From contig JAYEVF010000085.1 of NCBI GenBank assembly GCA_036346355.1, positions 62,001 to 126,000 on the forward strand: a stretch of 64,000 nucleotides of DNA, in the 5' to 3' direction. Position numbers and translations under genes: made by a program. Origin of the DNA: Rhipidocladum racemiflorum (taxonomy: Eukaryota; Streptophyta; Magnoliopsida; Poales; Poaceae). Numbering within the stretch: the first letter of the stretch is position 1; every line of letters starts with the position of its first letter. This document shows, in pieces, positions 44,652 through 58,495 of this stretch. The notes beneath the pieces were generated by a model. The model had not been told where the DNA came from. It made no database searches and saw nothing but the letters and a program-made list of their open reading frames with translations.

Positions 44652-47600
44652 TGTCGGGACCCCGAATTTGCAAATCCGACCCTTCAGGTATTCAAGACTA
44701 GTCCAGAACGCGCTTAGTGCACACAGCCTTAACATCGGTAAATATCACAATCATACCATTCGATATTATCAAAGTACTTTATTTAAATAACTAAATCGTT
44801 ACTTGACCTTATGGTCAAGTTACAAATGTATGCCTTGCAAGGCGAAACTTATTAAAAGAGAAATAATAGCAATGAAAATCAAATAACTTCGTGGCGCCAT
44901 CCAAGATACCACAGTGCAACCGATCGGGCTCGCTTCCTAAGTAGACGGATCCTCTTGGAATTCCTCCTCCAAAGTCGTGCGCCTCTTCTTCAACTGATAT
45001 TGTGTTGAGGCAAGGGTGAGTACTTGGTACTCAAGAAGTCATGCACGTAATGCAAGCTAATATACTATATGCATGGCTTGGTACAAAGGAATAGCTTAAG
45101 GTATATTTGCAAAGAACAAGATTTGACAAGTATCATAAATAGATTCAAAGCAAGAGAAATAAGTAAAGCATAAATAACTTTTCAAAAAGTTTAATAAACA
45201 TTTTCCCATCCTAAACCACATTTCCATCATCTTCATTACTAAACCAACCCAACTTTTCAAACCAAAGTTATTTTTGAGAAAATCTAACCCTTGATCAGAA
45301 TTCCGAGCATTGTCCAAAGATCGTGGACTCCTGGCTATTTAAATAGATTCTAAACTCTGCAGAGGTTATGCACTTTACCCACAAGATACAAATAAACACC
45401 ACAAAGGCGAAGTTCCAGAATAAAGCCTTTCTAAGCCTCAAACAACACAGTGGTCCTCTCCTGTCAGGTTTACACCATCCCTTCCTTAGCCAAGGCGAAG
45501 TATGGGACCAACACACTGCTAGATGGGTATCCGGCCACAGCCACGATACGCCCCCGCATAATCACACAAACGGTGTAATCGACACCCTGAGGCTCCACAA
45601 GTGAGTCCTTAGCGACTTAGTCAACTAGGGCCGCCCCATTCCAGCCATGTGGTTGCAAGTATGACCCAGTTCAAAGGCTTGCAAGGTTAAGTCCTTAGAG
45701 TGACCAGGCAAGACTACCCGAAACCAAATCAACACTCCCAATGCCACAATCGCCCACTGATTACTTTTGCCACATGCCCTGGCCAAAATCGCTTATCAAA
45801 CCCCGCTTGATTACCATGCACCACGTGCCATCAACATCACATGATACTTTTCCCAAAACAGGTTCAATATATCCTTAAGTCAATATTAACATTTGATTGT
45901 CCAAAATCATGTCATGAGCACGAGTGTGCTCTAAGCAAAGATACTACAAATCTGGCCTAAACCCATGTTGGCAATTTAATAATGTCCAACTAGTAAAACC
46001 ACAACTAGGGTGACAAAAGGGTCATGGCACATACTTAAGTAATCAAGGTGTCATATAGCAAATTGGTATTTATCTAACCCCTGTGTTTAAACAAAGTATT
46101 TTTCTAATTGAACTAGCATGCAATAGTTTAAATCAAAATAGATTTCGAAATAGGATCAACATGGTCAAAGCACAACTTGCCTTCAAAAAGTACTTGCTCT
46201 TGGTCTTGAGTTGGATCCTGAGTCAATACTTCTCCTTCGAATCCTTCCCAGACTTCAACGCTCACTCGTGCGTGCAAATAGCAAATACACGAATAAACAA
46301 TAGGCAAAAAGTGTCCAAACATCCAAATAAAATCCATAAACAGAAAGAACATAATTTTATGGATTTTTAGAAACTGGAATCGTCAAATTCGGAGTTAAAA
46401 CGCAAAAGTTATGATTATTTAAAGTTTAAATAATCAATTAAATAATTTTACAGAGAAAAACTTTAGTCCAAAAATTAAATAAAATTCATATTTGAGTAGA
46501 TCTGAATTTTATACAAATTTAGAAATTTGAATCACTCAAATCGGAGTTGAAACGCAAAAGTTATAAGCGTTTGAAGTTTGAAACAAAATCTGAAATCATT
46601 ATTCGAATTAATAAATCATTTTTCTTTTCGAAATTAATTATTATACAAAGATGGACACGTGTCACTCCTCGATTGGCTGGTCGACGCCACCGGCTCATGG
46701 GCTCACTCACGGCGCTGTTTGGTCCACGGTGGACACGGTCCACACGGCGAGGTCGACAGTGGGACCCACTGCCGCTAAGTGGTCTCACGCAAACGCTGGC
46801 CGACGGTGGGCTCCTCTCGACATGCGGGGCCCGCGTGTCGTGACACGCGCCACACGCTGCACGGGCGCTGACCGCCGGGTCCAACTTCCCGACACGTGGC
46901 GCAATCCCGGCCGTTGATTTGAAATCCGACGGCTCGGATTAGATCTAGGCTCATGTGTTGGAGCGACGTGGCCGATCGTGGGCCGCTCGATCTAGATCGG
47001 ACGGTCCAGATCTAATCCTATAATAACACTACTACAGACGCGTGGCGATTGTGAACCGCTGATCTTGATCCAACGGTCCGTATCTAATCGGGTTTGGAAC
47101 ACGTGAACTCACCTCAACCGCACGATCAAGATCGGACGGTCCACGAGCTCGCGAGGTCCGGCGATGGCGCTGGCGAGGCTTGGGCACCGGAGACGACGAC
47201 GACGACCTCCCACGCGCGCGTGTCCGGCAACTCCGGCGAAGTGAAAGGTCTCTTCGTGCGCCTGGCTTCGGGGTTCCAGATTCGGGCTTTTCTGGCGGAA
47301 GACGACGGACGACGGTGGAAAATCTACAAGAAACGCGGGCGCAACAGAGTTCCAACTCCGCGAACTCAGACGGCAAACGGCGACGGCCAGGCGTAGATGG
47401 CTCGGGGAACGGGTGCGCAAGGATGAGGGCAACCTCGGGCGTGACTGTGGCTTTAAATAGCCTCTGCTCGTGTTCGAGACGGAAACCTAATTTACACGGC
47501 ATGCGCGCGGCGGAGTCCGGCTCGGTCTCGGGCGGAGAAGATGACGCACAACCGCCCACGTGGCACGATCAACGCCACGATCGCGACGGGCGCGATCGAT

Positions 47601-48062
47601 CCGGCCGGATACGGCCGAACCGCAGACGGCGGATCTCACCGCTGGATCTTGATCCAACGGCTGGGATTGATTAGGTTTTGAGCTGGTTTGATCGAGTCAA
47701 TCGCTCGGTCGGACTTCGAGTCCGACTGGTTCGACTTCGGCCGGATGAACAAGATTAGACCCGAGTTGATTTTCCAATGATTTAATATTTAAAATAATTC
47801 CCAAGAATTCATTTAATTCATTAAAATAGCAAAGACTCGTAAAATTCCAAAAATTCTCGAAAATACTTTGGAACATTTTGGACCCAAATAAAATATTTCC
47901 AACAAAATTTTATTTGCAAAATTAAATTCTTTAATTATTTCAAAATGGAATAAATTCAAATAATTTCCAAATAAATCCAAATAAATTCCAGAAAATTCCA
48001 AAATTCACCAAAGTGCCAAATCACACATGAATTTAAGAAAAGCAAAATTTTGGGGTGTTACA
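44652..48062 (-). repeat. C 3' LTR (3411 bp)
   Basis: On the minus strand it starts TGTAACACCCCAAAATTTTGC and ends TCCCGACA. A GC-rich stretch (46660-47690) alternates with AT-rich flanks. TATTTAAAG (minus strand, about 47453-47461) may be the promoter. Open frames in the GC-rich part (47032-47674, both strands) are not kept in the other LTR copy and are not genes. Confidence 0.9.
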
Positions 48063-48074
48063 AACCTCCCTTAA
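48063..48074 (-). promoter_or_regulatory. C polypurine tract
   Basis: On the minus strand TTAAGGGAGGTT precedes the LTR start TGTAACACC. Confidence 0.8.
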
Positions 48075-51000
48075 TAGAATCTCGCCCCTAGATTCGTGGC
48101 TTACTAAAGGAATAGGTTTGGAAACTCTTTCTTCAAATCCTCTTCAAGGCCCTAAGTCGCTTCGCTCTCAGCATGGTTACTCCAATCGAACTCTACAGAA
48201 CGGGTTGACTTATTTCCTGGTTTCTCGATCCATTGTGTCTAGAATCCTCACTGGATGTTCCTTATAAGTCAAATCTTCTTGCAACTCAATTGACTCTAGC
48301 GGTGTCTGCTCTCGTGAACTCTGAGACACTTCTTCAATCGGGACACATGGAATACGCCATGCACTCCTCGCCAACGATCGCGGGCAACTCCACCGTAAGC
48401 AACTTCGCCTCGCGACTCAAAATCTTAAATGGTCCCACATAACGGGTGCGAGTTTCCCTTTGGCATGGAACCTCTTAACTCCCCGAGAGGCGAACTCGAG
48501 GTATACAAAGTCTTCTCGTTCAAAACTCAAGTCTCGGCGACGATTGTCAAGATAACTCTTTGTCGTGATTGGGCTATCTTCAACCTTTCCCTAATCATGG
48601 CGACCGTTTCTTCACCTCTTGAAGAATATCGCCCAAAGACACTGGCCACGGCCTCATTCCAATTCAATGGCGTCGACAGTGGTCGACCATACAAAGGCTC
48701 TCAAAAGGTGATATCTCAGAACTAGCTTGATAACTATTGTTGTAACTAAACTCGGCATACGGCAAACTCTTATCCCAAGAGGTAGCATAAGCCAATGCAC
48801 AAGCTCTCAACATATCTTCCAGACCGTTGACTCTTTCGGCCTGGTCTCGTCTGCCTCGTGGATGATAAGTCAGATCAAGTTCAAACGGGTTCCCATGGCT
48901 TCATGCAACTTATTCCGTAACCTTGAGGTAAATTGGGTACCTTCGTCCGATACAATCCTCTTTGCACTCCGTGCAAACAGACAATCCTCGATCATGTATA
49001 ATTCGCTAATTTATCTCCCGAGTAAGTGGTCTTCACGGGATAAAATGGGCTACTTTAGTCAAGCGATCCACTATAACCCATATGGAGTCATAACCTCCTT
49101 GAGTCTTCTAAGAAACCGGTAATGAAATCCATTCCGATTTCCTCCCACTTCCACTCGTATTTTCACGGTTGTAGCAATCCCGCTGGTCTCTCGATGCATT
49201 GCCTTGACTCTCCGGCATACGCCGCACAATGCAACATGCTCGGCAACTTCACGCTTCATACTCGGGCCACCGTAATCTCTCCTTCAGATCCTCGATACAT
49301 CTTGGCGCTTCCAGATGAATCGAGTACTTAGAGTCATGGGCTTCTTCCGTAATCGCTTGCTTTAACTCCTTTTGTTAGGCACACAAATACGATCCTTCAT
49401 CCACAACGTGCCTTGCTCATCCAACTTGAAGTCCTCTCGCCTTGCCTTCCTCCTTGATGGACTTAATCCTCGGATCTTGTCATCATCCTTCTCGCCCTTC
49501 TCGGATCTCGATCCTCTAGGGTAGGCTTTACTTCTAATGCGCCAAGAATCCGCTAGGTACTACCTCAATCTTCATTTTCTGAAAATCCTCACATAACTCG
49601 TCCCGACTTGTGGCTAGCAACGCACTCACTGTGATGGCTTTTCCGACTGTAGCGCCTTGGCCATTACGCTGGCCTTCCCGGATGGTAATGGATTCCAACA
49701 TTGTAGTCCTTGATCAACTCTAACCATCTCCTCTCGCCTCATATTCGATCCGATCGGGTGAATATGTACTTAAGGCTCTTATGATCCGTGATACACTTCA
49801 CATCTGCTTTCCAATCGATAGTGACGCCATATCTTCAAGGCATGCACTACGGCCTAACTCTAGGTCATGTGTCGGATAATTTTCCTCATGCGGCCTCAAT
49901 CGCTTTGATGCATACGCTGACGACCTTTCCATTCTCTCAGACAAAGACACATCCAAGTCCTTGGCGCGATAGCGTCACAATAAATATCGGCTTTGAGCAA
50001 CATCCTAGAACTAACACCGGTGCCGATGTCAATCGCTTCTTCACCTCAAATCCTTTCTCACATTCTCAAGCGCCCATGCAAACTTCTTTTCCTTCTTCAA
50101 AGCTTCATGTAAGAGGTTTCGCAATTGTCTAAAAGCCTTCGATGAAACGGCGGTAGTATCCTCGCCATTCCAAGGAAACTCCGACCGGGTCACAGCCTTC
50201 GGCCGCTCCCAATGTAACACGCCTTCTACTTTGCTTGGATCTACGGTGACTCCCTCTGCGGTCATTACATGTCCAAGAAACTCCACCTTGTCCCTCCAAA
50301 AATCACACTTGCTGAACTTGGCTAAAAGTTGTCGTTCCTCGCCTTTCCAAAACTCGCCTTAAGTGTTCTGGCATGTTCATCCTCCTGCCTTGGAGTAGAT
50401 TAGGATATCGTCTATGAACACGACGACAAACTTGTCCAAATATTCCATGAACACCTTATTCATCATATTCATGAAATATGTCAGCATTTGTCGACCGAAA
50501 GACATAATCAGAACTCGTAATGTCCATATCTTGACGAGAATGCGCCTTCTAATATCTTCTCGATCGGATCTTCAATCGATGGTATCCCGATCTCAGTATC
50601 AATCTTGGAGAAAACTCCGGCCCTCTTAATCGATCAAACAAATCATCAATCCGGTAGCGGATACTTATTCTTCACGGTGACTTCATTGAGTGCACGGTAG
50701 TCAATGCACATCCTGAAACTCCCGCCCTTCTTCTTGACAAATAAAACTGGTGCTCCCTACTATGCATTTAACTCGGTCTCGACATAAATCCTTTCTCCAT
50801 TAACTCTTCTAGTCAAGCTTCTTCATTTCTACCAACTCCTGCGGACATCCGATAGGTCTCTTTGCTATCGGTGTGCATCTTGCATAAGCTCTATCACAAA
50901 CTCTATGTCCCCTGCCTCAAGGCATACCGTAGATCCTCGAAAAACATCGGGTACTCATTCACTACCGAGACATCCTCTATGCCGATTGCCTTGGTACTGT

Positions 51001-51352
51001 TAACCATCGATCGCCCATCTCTAATCAAGTAGGGCTAGAAATTCCACTTTCTTCCCACACTGCTCTCAATCGAGATAGTCCTTCGTCCACAATCCAATAC
51101 ATGCCTTGTGCTTGGATAACCAATCCATTCCCAATATAACGCCTAGGTCCGGGTCTCCAAAATTATAAGGTTTGCTAGGAACTCTATTCCATCTATTAGT
51201 ATTCTCACCCCGAACATCCTACTTTCGCTCGAGTTCTAACCAGGGTTTGAACTAAAAGCATGCACTTAAGCCTTGCAATCCTCAAATCATTTCCAGTAGC
51301 AAAGCCTTGCGAACAACCGAATGCGAAGCTCCAGAGTCAAACAAAATCAGGT
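48075..51352 (-). pseudogene. C pol: protease, RT, RNase H, integrase; many frameshifts
   Basis: Reading down the minus strand, the protease active site LILFDSGASHS lies at about 51352-51315. RT follows: APVLFVKKKGGSFRMCIDYR and ALNEVTVKNKYPLP (50755-50650), YLDKFVVVFIDDILIYS (50450-50397), then FLGHVMTAEGVTVDPSKVEG (50280-50220). RNase H is only traceable in fragments (50000-49700). The integrase zinc region ALCGVCRRVKAMHRETSG lies at 49230-49175, and core fragments run on to about 48100. Single-base and short indels break the frame every few dozen codons. Gypsy order is clear; the clade was not determined. Confidence 0.8.
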
Positions 51353-51399
51353 GTACTGAGTTAACAAGTAACTTACCCAAGACGACGTCTCGTAGCATT

Positions 51400-52565
51400 C
51401 TCGCAAAGGCATCTCGCGGTGACATGGTTGACTCGGCCTCTCACCACGGTCCTGGGTATGGCTCTGGTGTCAAGCGCCCTAGCCGGGTGGTTCCTAGGTT
51501 GAAGCGAATCGGGTCACTCTCGCTGTCTTCTTTGGACAATCATGGCAAAGTGTCCTCGTCGTTGTAGCTTGTAGCAAATGGCTCTCATTGCTCTCGCCGA
51601 CCGCCTCGAGTAGTGTTTCTAGCGGGGCCGGGTCCGTAGTTCTGATTGATGTGTCTTGGTGCCGGGATGGTGTCCTTGTTGCATTCTCGTGGTTGGAATC
51701 AAGAATTGATTTGGTGCAACTCAAAGCGCCGCTATGCTCTCGGGCGTGATCCTTGTCCGTTGCATCCTCGCGCTTCTCGTTTCATCCAGCCTTTGCGCTT
51801 GTCCTCAAGAATAAGCGCCTTATTCACCAACTCTTGGAAATCGAAAGGTGTGGGTGATCAACCCTACTTGCAATCCCGAAGTTAAGTCCCTTCATAAAAC
51901 GAGACTGCCTCGATTTATCTGCCGCTACATCCTCAAAAAGCGTAGCGCGTTAGCCGTGTGTGAACTGCTCGTAGTCGGCCACCGGCCGATTACCTTGCTT
52001 CGCTGCTCAACTCCTCCTTCTTAAGGTCCATGATTCCTTCAGGCACGTGATATCGCCGGAATGCAAATGTGAACTCTTCCCAAGTGATATCTTGAGGGTT
52101 CTCTGCGTGGCACGTGGTTCTCCCACCATTCAAGCAATGTTTTTCCAGCCGATGAGAAGCGAGAGTACCTTCTCATTTCCTATGCATTGAGCTATGTGTA
52201 GCTTCCTCTCGATTGATCTTAACCAATCATCGGCCTCCAATGGATTGGCATTCCTAGAGAAAGTGGGTGGGTGAGTTCTCATGAACTCGACAGCCTTGTA
52301 TTCTCAAGCGTGGTCCCCGATTTACTTGATTAGCAAAGTGGCCTGAGCAAAGGACGTGCTGCATTTGTTGCATCATAGCATGCATCAACTGAGTCCGGGC
52401 AGCAAGAAAAGCTCCAAATTCTGCATATCCAAGTGGCGGTGCCGGTGCTCCTTCATTGGGGTTTTCTCGGCGAGAACCACTCCCATTGCTTCCAAAGTTT
52501 CCACTGTGTTCACCATCCGTGATTTGCTCTAGGTTTAGAGATGAGAGGGAAACAAGAATAGACAA
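51400..52565 (-). pseudogene. C gag, frameshifted
   Basis: A frame from the Met at 52565 begins MSILVSLSSLNLEQITDGEH, with a Gly/Ser-rich stretch and APPLGYAEFGAFLAARTQLM. The gag core follows in other frames (NPLEADDWLRSIERKLHIAQ at about 52250-52190). A weak Cys-rich segment (RRGHFAM-like, about 51570-51520) marks the zinc-knuckle region. The start is only likely, since it lies about 440 bp inside the primer site. Confidence 0.7.
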
Positions 52566-53009
52566 GTAGTATGGAACTTATGCGGGTGAAAGGTGTAGCC
52601 TTAAGGTCCAACTTTATTATTAGTAACTTGGTATGGTCACATAATGCCTAAGGGCCTTGCAACACATACCGCACACTCAAAGAAACAAAGCAAATCCAAA
52701 TCGAACTAACTCGAGTCTAACGCCTAAAGGGTGACTCTTTATTCTATGACGCGACTCGGCGAAGGGGCCTCACTACGTAACCTATACTCACTCATCGAGA
52801 AAACCTCCATCCGTCACAAGAGTGCTTTACGAAGAACTCGGAATTTTTGAATTGTGACTGTGTAAGGGAAAATTTCAGCAAGAGACAAGAAAAGAGAGAA
52901 GGGATAAGTCGAGATGTCATTTCTTATCTTGACAAATTTTTAGCTTTAGAAAATAGGTTTTATCCTCACTACGACCATTCTAGCTTAGGGTTGAGCTTCA
53001 AATAAGTAT
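52566..53009 (-). other. C untranslated leader
   Basis: It lies between the primer site and the gag Met, with no coding signal on either strand. It is not similar to the A/B leader by eye. Confidence 0.5.
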
Positions 53010-53021
53010 GGCTCGATACCA
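53010..53021 (-). promoter_or_regulatory. C primer binding site (initiator tRNA-Met, altered)
   Basis: On the minus strand TGGTATCGAGCC follows the LTR end GACA after four bases. It agrees with the usual TGGTATCAGAGC except for a missing base in the middle. Confidence 0.75.
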
Positions 53022-53025
53022 CCTC

Positions 53026-56000
53026 TGTCGGACCCCGAATTTGCAAATCCGGACCCTCTCAGGTATTCAGCACTAGTCCAGAACGCCGCTTAGTGCAACA
53101 CAGCCTTAACATCGGTAAATATCACAATCATACCATTCGATATTATCAAAGTACTTTATTTAAATAACTAAATCGTTACTTGACCTTATGGTCAAGTTAC
53201 AAATGTATGCCTTGCAAGGCGAAACTTATTAAAAGAGAAATAATAGCAAATGAAAATCAAATAACTTCGTGGCGCCATCCAAAGATACCACAGTGCAACC
53301 GATCGCTCGCTTCCCTAAGTAGACGGATCCTCTTGGAATTCCTCCTCCAAAGCTAGTGCGCCTCTTCTTCAACTGATATTGTGTTGAGGCAAGGGTGAGT
53401 ACTTGGTACTCAAAGAAGTCATGCAATGTAATGCAAGCTAATATACTATATGCATGGCTTGGTACAAAGGAATAGCTTAAGGTATATTTGCAGAAACAAA
53501 GATTTGACAAGTATCATAAATAGATTCAAAGCAAGAGAAACAAGTAAAGCATAAATAACTTTTCAAAAAGTTTAATAAACATTTTCCCCATCCTAAACCA
53601 CATTTCCATCATCTTCATTACTAAACCAACCCAACTTTTCAAACCAAAGTTATTTTTGAGAAAATCTAACCCTTGACTGTAATTCCCGAGCATTGTCCAG
53701 TACCGTGGACTCCTGGCTATTTAAATAGATTCTAAACTCGCAGAGGTTATGCACTTTACCCACAAGATACAACAAACACCACAAAGGCGAAGTTCCCGTG
53801 AATAAAGCCTTTCTAAGCCTCAAACAACACAGTGGTCCTCTCCGGTTCAGGTTTCTACACCATCCCTTCCCTTAGCCAAGGCGAAGTATGGGACCAACAC
53901 ACCGTTAGATGGGTATCTGGCCACGCCCACGATACGCCTCCCCTGCATAATCACACAAACGGTGTAATCGACACCCGAGGCTCCACAAGTGAGTCCTTAG
54001 CGACTTAGTCAACTAGGGCCGCCCCATTCCACCATGTGGTTGCAAGTATGACCCAGTTCAAAGGCTTGCAAGGTTAAGTCCTTAGAGTGACCAGTGGCAA
54101 GACTACCCGAAACCAAATCAACACTCCCAATGCCACAACTGCCCACCTGATTACATTTTGCCACATGCCCCGGCCAAAACTGTTTATCAAACCCCAGTTA
54201 ATTACCATGCACCACGTGCCATCAACATCACATGATACTTTTCCCAAAACAGGTTCAATATATCCTTAAGTCAATATTAACATTTGATTGTCCAAAATCA
54301 TGTCATGAGCACGTAGTGTGTCTAAGCAAGATACTACAACGGTCTAAACCCATGTTGGCAATTTAATAATGTCCAACTAGTAAACCACAACTAGGGTGAC
54401 AAAAGGGTCATGGCACATACTTAAGTAATCAAGGTGTCATATAGCAAATTGGTATTTATCTAACCCCTGTGTTTAAACAAAGTATTTTTCTAATTGAACT
54501 AGCATGCAATAGTTTAAATCAAAATAGATTTCAAATAGGATCAACATGGTCAAAGCACAACTTGCCTTCAAAAAGTACTTGCTCTTGGTCTTGAGTTGAT
54601 CCTGAGTCAATACTTCTCCTTCGAATCCTTCCCAAGACTTCAACGCTCACTCGCAAAGCGTGCAAATAGCAAATACACGAATAAACAATAGGCAAAAAGT
54701 GTCCAAACATCCAAATAAAATCCATAAACAGAAAGAACATAATTTTATGGATTTTTAGAAACTGGAATCACAAATTCGGAGTTAAAACGAAAGTTATGAT
54801 TATTTAAAGTTTAAATAATCAATTAAATAATATTACAGAGAAAAACTGTAGTCCAAAAATTAAATAAAATTCATATTTGAGTAGATCTGTCTTTTATACA
54901 AATGAAGAAATTTGATTCACTCATATCGGAGGTGAAACGCAAAAGTTATAAGCGCTTGAAGTTTGAAACAAAATCAAATCATTATTCGAATTAATAAATC
55001 ATTTTTCTTTTCGAAATTAATTATTGCGTCAAAGATGGACACGTGTCAGCTCGATTGGCTGGTCGACGTCACCGGCTCATGGGCTCAAATTTCACGGCGC
55101 TGTTTATCCACGGTGGACACGGTCCACAAATTTCTGGCGAGGTCGACAGTGGGACCCACTCGCCGCTATGGGTCTCACGCAAACGCTACCGACGGTGGGC
55201 TCCTCTCGACATGCGGGGCTCCAGCTGTCGTGACACGCTGGCCACACGCCAGACGGGCGCTGACCGCGTCGGGTCCAACTTCCCGACACGTGGCGCAATC
55301 CCGCCGTTGATTTGAAATCCGACTACTGATTAGATCTAGGCTCGTGTGTTGGAGCCGACGTGGCCGATCGTGGGCCGCTCGATCTAGATCTGACGGTCCA
55401 GATCTAATCCTATAATAACACTACTACAAAGCACGTGGCGATTGTGAACCGCTGATCTTGATCCAACGGTCCGTATCTAATCGGGTTTGGAACACGTGAA
55501 CTCACCTCAACCGCACGATCAAGATCGGACGGTCCACGTAGCTCGCGAGGTCCGGCGATGGCGCCGCGAGGCTTGGGCACCGGAGACGAGACGACGACCT
55601 CCCACGCCGCGTGTCCGTGCAACTCCGGCCAAGTGAAAGGTCTCTTCGTGCGCCTGGCCGGGTTCCAGATCTCGGGCTTTTTCTCGCGAAGACGACTGAC
55701 GACGGCGGAAAACGGCGCAAGAAATCACAAGAACAGAGTTCCAACTCCGCGAACTCAGACGGCAAACGGGCGACGGCTCAGCGAGATGGCTCGGGGAACG
55801 GTGCGCAAGGATGAGGGCAACCTCGGCGTGACTGTGGCTTTAAATAGCCTCTGCTCGTGCTCGAGACTAAAACCCACTTACACGGCGGCGCGCGCGCGGC
55901 GGAGTCCGGCTTCGGCCTCGGCGGAGACGACGACGCACAACCGCCCACACGTGGCACGACAACGGCCACGATCGCGACGGGCGCGACGGATCCGGCCGGA

Positions 56001-56456
56001 TACGGCTCGAACCGCAGACGGGCGGATCTCACCGCTGGATCTTGATCCAACGGCTGGGATTGATTAGGTTTTGAGTCGTTTGATCGAGTCAATCGCCTCG
56101 GTCGGACTCGAGTCCGACTGGTTCCGACTTCGGCCGGATGAACAGTACTAGACCCGAGTTGATTTTCCAGCGATTTAATATTTAAAATAATTCCAGAATT
56201 CATTTAATTCATTAAAAATAGCAAAAGACTCGTAAAATTCCGTAAAAATTCGAAAATACTTTGGAACATTGTGGACCCAAATAAACTATTTCCAACAAAA
56301 TTTTATTTGCAAAATTAAATTCTTTAATTATTTCAAAATGGAATAAATTCAAATAATTTCCAAATAAATCCAAATAAATTCCAGAAAATTCCAAAAATTC
56401 ACCAAAGTGCCAAATCACACATGAATTTAAGAAAAGCAAAATTTTGGGGTGTTACA
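53026..56456 (-). repeat. C 5' LTR (3431 bp)
   Basis: It is colinear with the 3' LTR over its whole length. The differences visible are mostly 1-5 bp insertions or deletions (for example atccgacccttcagg against atccggaccctctcagg, and catccaagat against catccaaagat), with fewer substitutions. Confidence 0.9.
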
Positions 56457-58495
56457 ACACACCACAAAGGCGATTGACCGTAACGAAGTTTTTCAGAAAC
56501 CTTCATCTACACCTATGACTCCTCTCCCAGATTGCCTTCACTACCACTTCCCCACGAAGGATCAAGTGTAGGACCGATAATCACCGCTGATGGGCACCAA
56601 GCCGTAGCCTCGCACACTCCCACGCAGCTACTCCCAATGTAATCACACCCCGAGGTATCAAAGTTAAGATTTCGTAATCCTACTAAACTAACACCGCCCC
56701 ACTCAGCCATGTGGTTGCACGTAAGGCCCAGTTCAAAGGCTTGCAAGGTGAAGTCCTTAATCGCCCAGGCAAGACATCCTTCTCTCAAGTTTCAAGACAA
56801 AGCCCTCACATTACTCAAATTTATTGCCACGAAGGCCCACCTGGCATGAAGCCATCCTGCCACTTGCCCCAGTCTAAATAATAACAATTACCATGTAGAA
56901 CCACAAAGGGTACCTACACTTCACATCATCATGTGGCAATATTACAACCTTTCCAAAATTCGTTCCATATATCATTAGTCAATATTCTTTTGCTATTTGA
57001 AACATGTTTCACGTATAAGCATGACTAAGCAACTAGTCATGGTCTAGCCTCCCGTGTTGGCACAATATTAACATCCAACTATTTTAAACCAAACTTAAGG
57101 TGATAATGGATACATGGCATACAAATATTAACATCAAAGGGTGAAATTAACAACTAGGTTGATTAGCTAATTTACCCAAATTAATTTAGTTCCTTTTAAC
57201 AATATAGCATGCATAATTTAAATCAAAATACATTTCTAAAATTAGGAACAACATGGTCAAAGCACAACTTGCCTTCAAAGAGCTGATGATCTTGATCTAG
57301 GGTTTGAACTTGGTCTTCAACTTCCGCACTCTCGCACAGTTCAACTTCTACGCATAGCAACAACAAATTAAACACACATCCGGAAAATACTACAAATCAA
57401 ACTAGCTCGTACTTTCATGAAAATTTCCAGATAATTAGTCTAGTATTTTCTAAGATTTATAAAATTTATTTTGGAATTTTTGAACGTATAGTTTAAGAGC
57501 TACAAAATTCGTAAGTTTAGACTTTCCGCGAATAATTTAACAATGTAAATTTAATTGAAAAATTTCAGTAAAATTAACGTAGGAAGGTATTAATTTTTAC
57601 TAATTAAAAGAATTTGTCGCACACTATTTGGACTTAAAACGAATTTGTAGCAAAAAAAACAAAATTCACAAATCCTGAAAATTAACATGTACAAATTAAC
57701 TTTAATTTGCATGGTACTATTCCTGGCGGAAGCACAACCTCACGCATCGCATACATACACTTAAATTTGTACATGCGTACAGCCATATAAACATGTCCGA
57801 TTCTGACTTATGTGCAGTATACAAGCGCACAAAATCTTCACGCACGCACGAAACTCCTAACGACTTGCTCAGCGAGACGTACATGAAAAATAGATTAGAA
57901 TTTCCTCATGCTATCGCTTTATTTATTTATTTATTTTATTTTTGTCTAATAACAGTAAAAGTACCGAATGTATAACATCACCATGATGCAAATGTATATA
58001 TACATATATCCTAACATAAATATGGATACGTGCGTTCGATCCAAATATATATACATACTCACTGTATACATGTACGTCTAAAAACATATATATGTCTACA
58101 CACGCAACTTCAAAGGAACTAGTATTTACATCCTAATATACATCTACAAGCACAAATACACAAAGACTAGATCAACTGATCGACGGAGCAGAGCGCGCGT
58201 AAAAGAAAATTAAGAGAAGTATCGGACGATGCTAAGCAGCGGCGCAGACCGTTGGGCGCAGGAAACACGAGATCGGAGAGTGCGCCGGCGGTGACATAGA
58301 CGGCGGCGGGGACGACAGCGAGACGGCAGCGCACGACGACGGCGTTGCCAACATAGTGAAGCAATATGGAATGAGATAGCTTGCAATGGTTGGAAATGAA
58401 GGAATGGAGGACGTACTGGAATGGAGCAATGTGGAATGAGAGAACTCACAATGGCTGGGAAATGAAGGAATAGAGATGGTAGTGTGAGTAGGAAC
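56457..58495 (-). mobile_element. Older gypsy LTR D, right part
   Basis: It resumes at the second ACACA copy and follows the C LTR in order but diverged: gaagtttttcagaaaccttc, ggctgcaaggtgaagtcctta, ttaaatcaaaatacatttctaaa, ggtcaaagcacaacttgccttcaaa. From about 57400 it has its own AT-rich sequence with no gene. It is cut at 58496 by B2. No open frame of note; the 107-codon minus-strand frames at 58210-58533 cross this junction and are not credible. Confidence 0.65.

Larger units (their letters stand above)
44652..56456 (-). mobile_element. Ty3/gypsy retrotransposon C with 3.4-kb LTRs
   Basis: The ends are TGTCGGGACCCC at 44652 and GGGGTGTTACA at 56456, flanked by a perfect ACACA duplication (44647-44651 and 56457-56461). 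The interior on the minus strand carries primer site, gag, protease, RT and integrase in gypsy order, and a polypurine tract before the left LTR. All frames are broken by small indels. It is inserted into LTR D of a related family. Confidence 0.9.

Noticed and set aside
47032..47674. Arg/Ser-rich frames on both strands in the C 3' LTR (175 and 164 codons)
   Set aside because: GC-rich LTR sequence; the other LTR copy breaks them with indels, and both strands are open at once.
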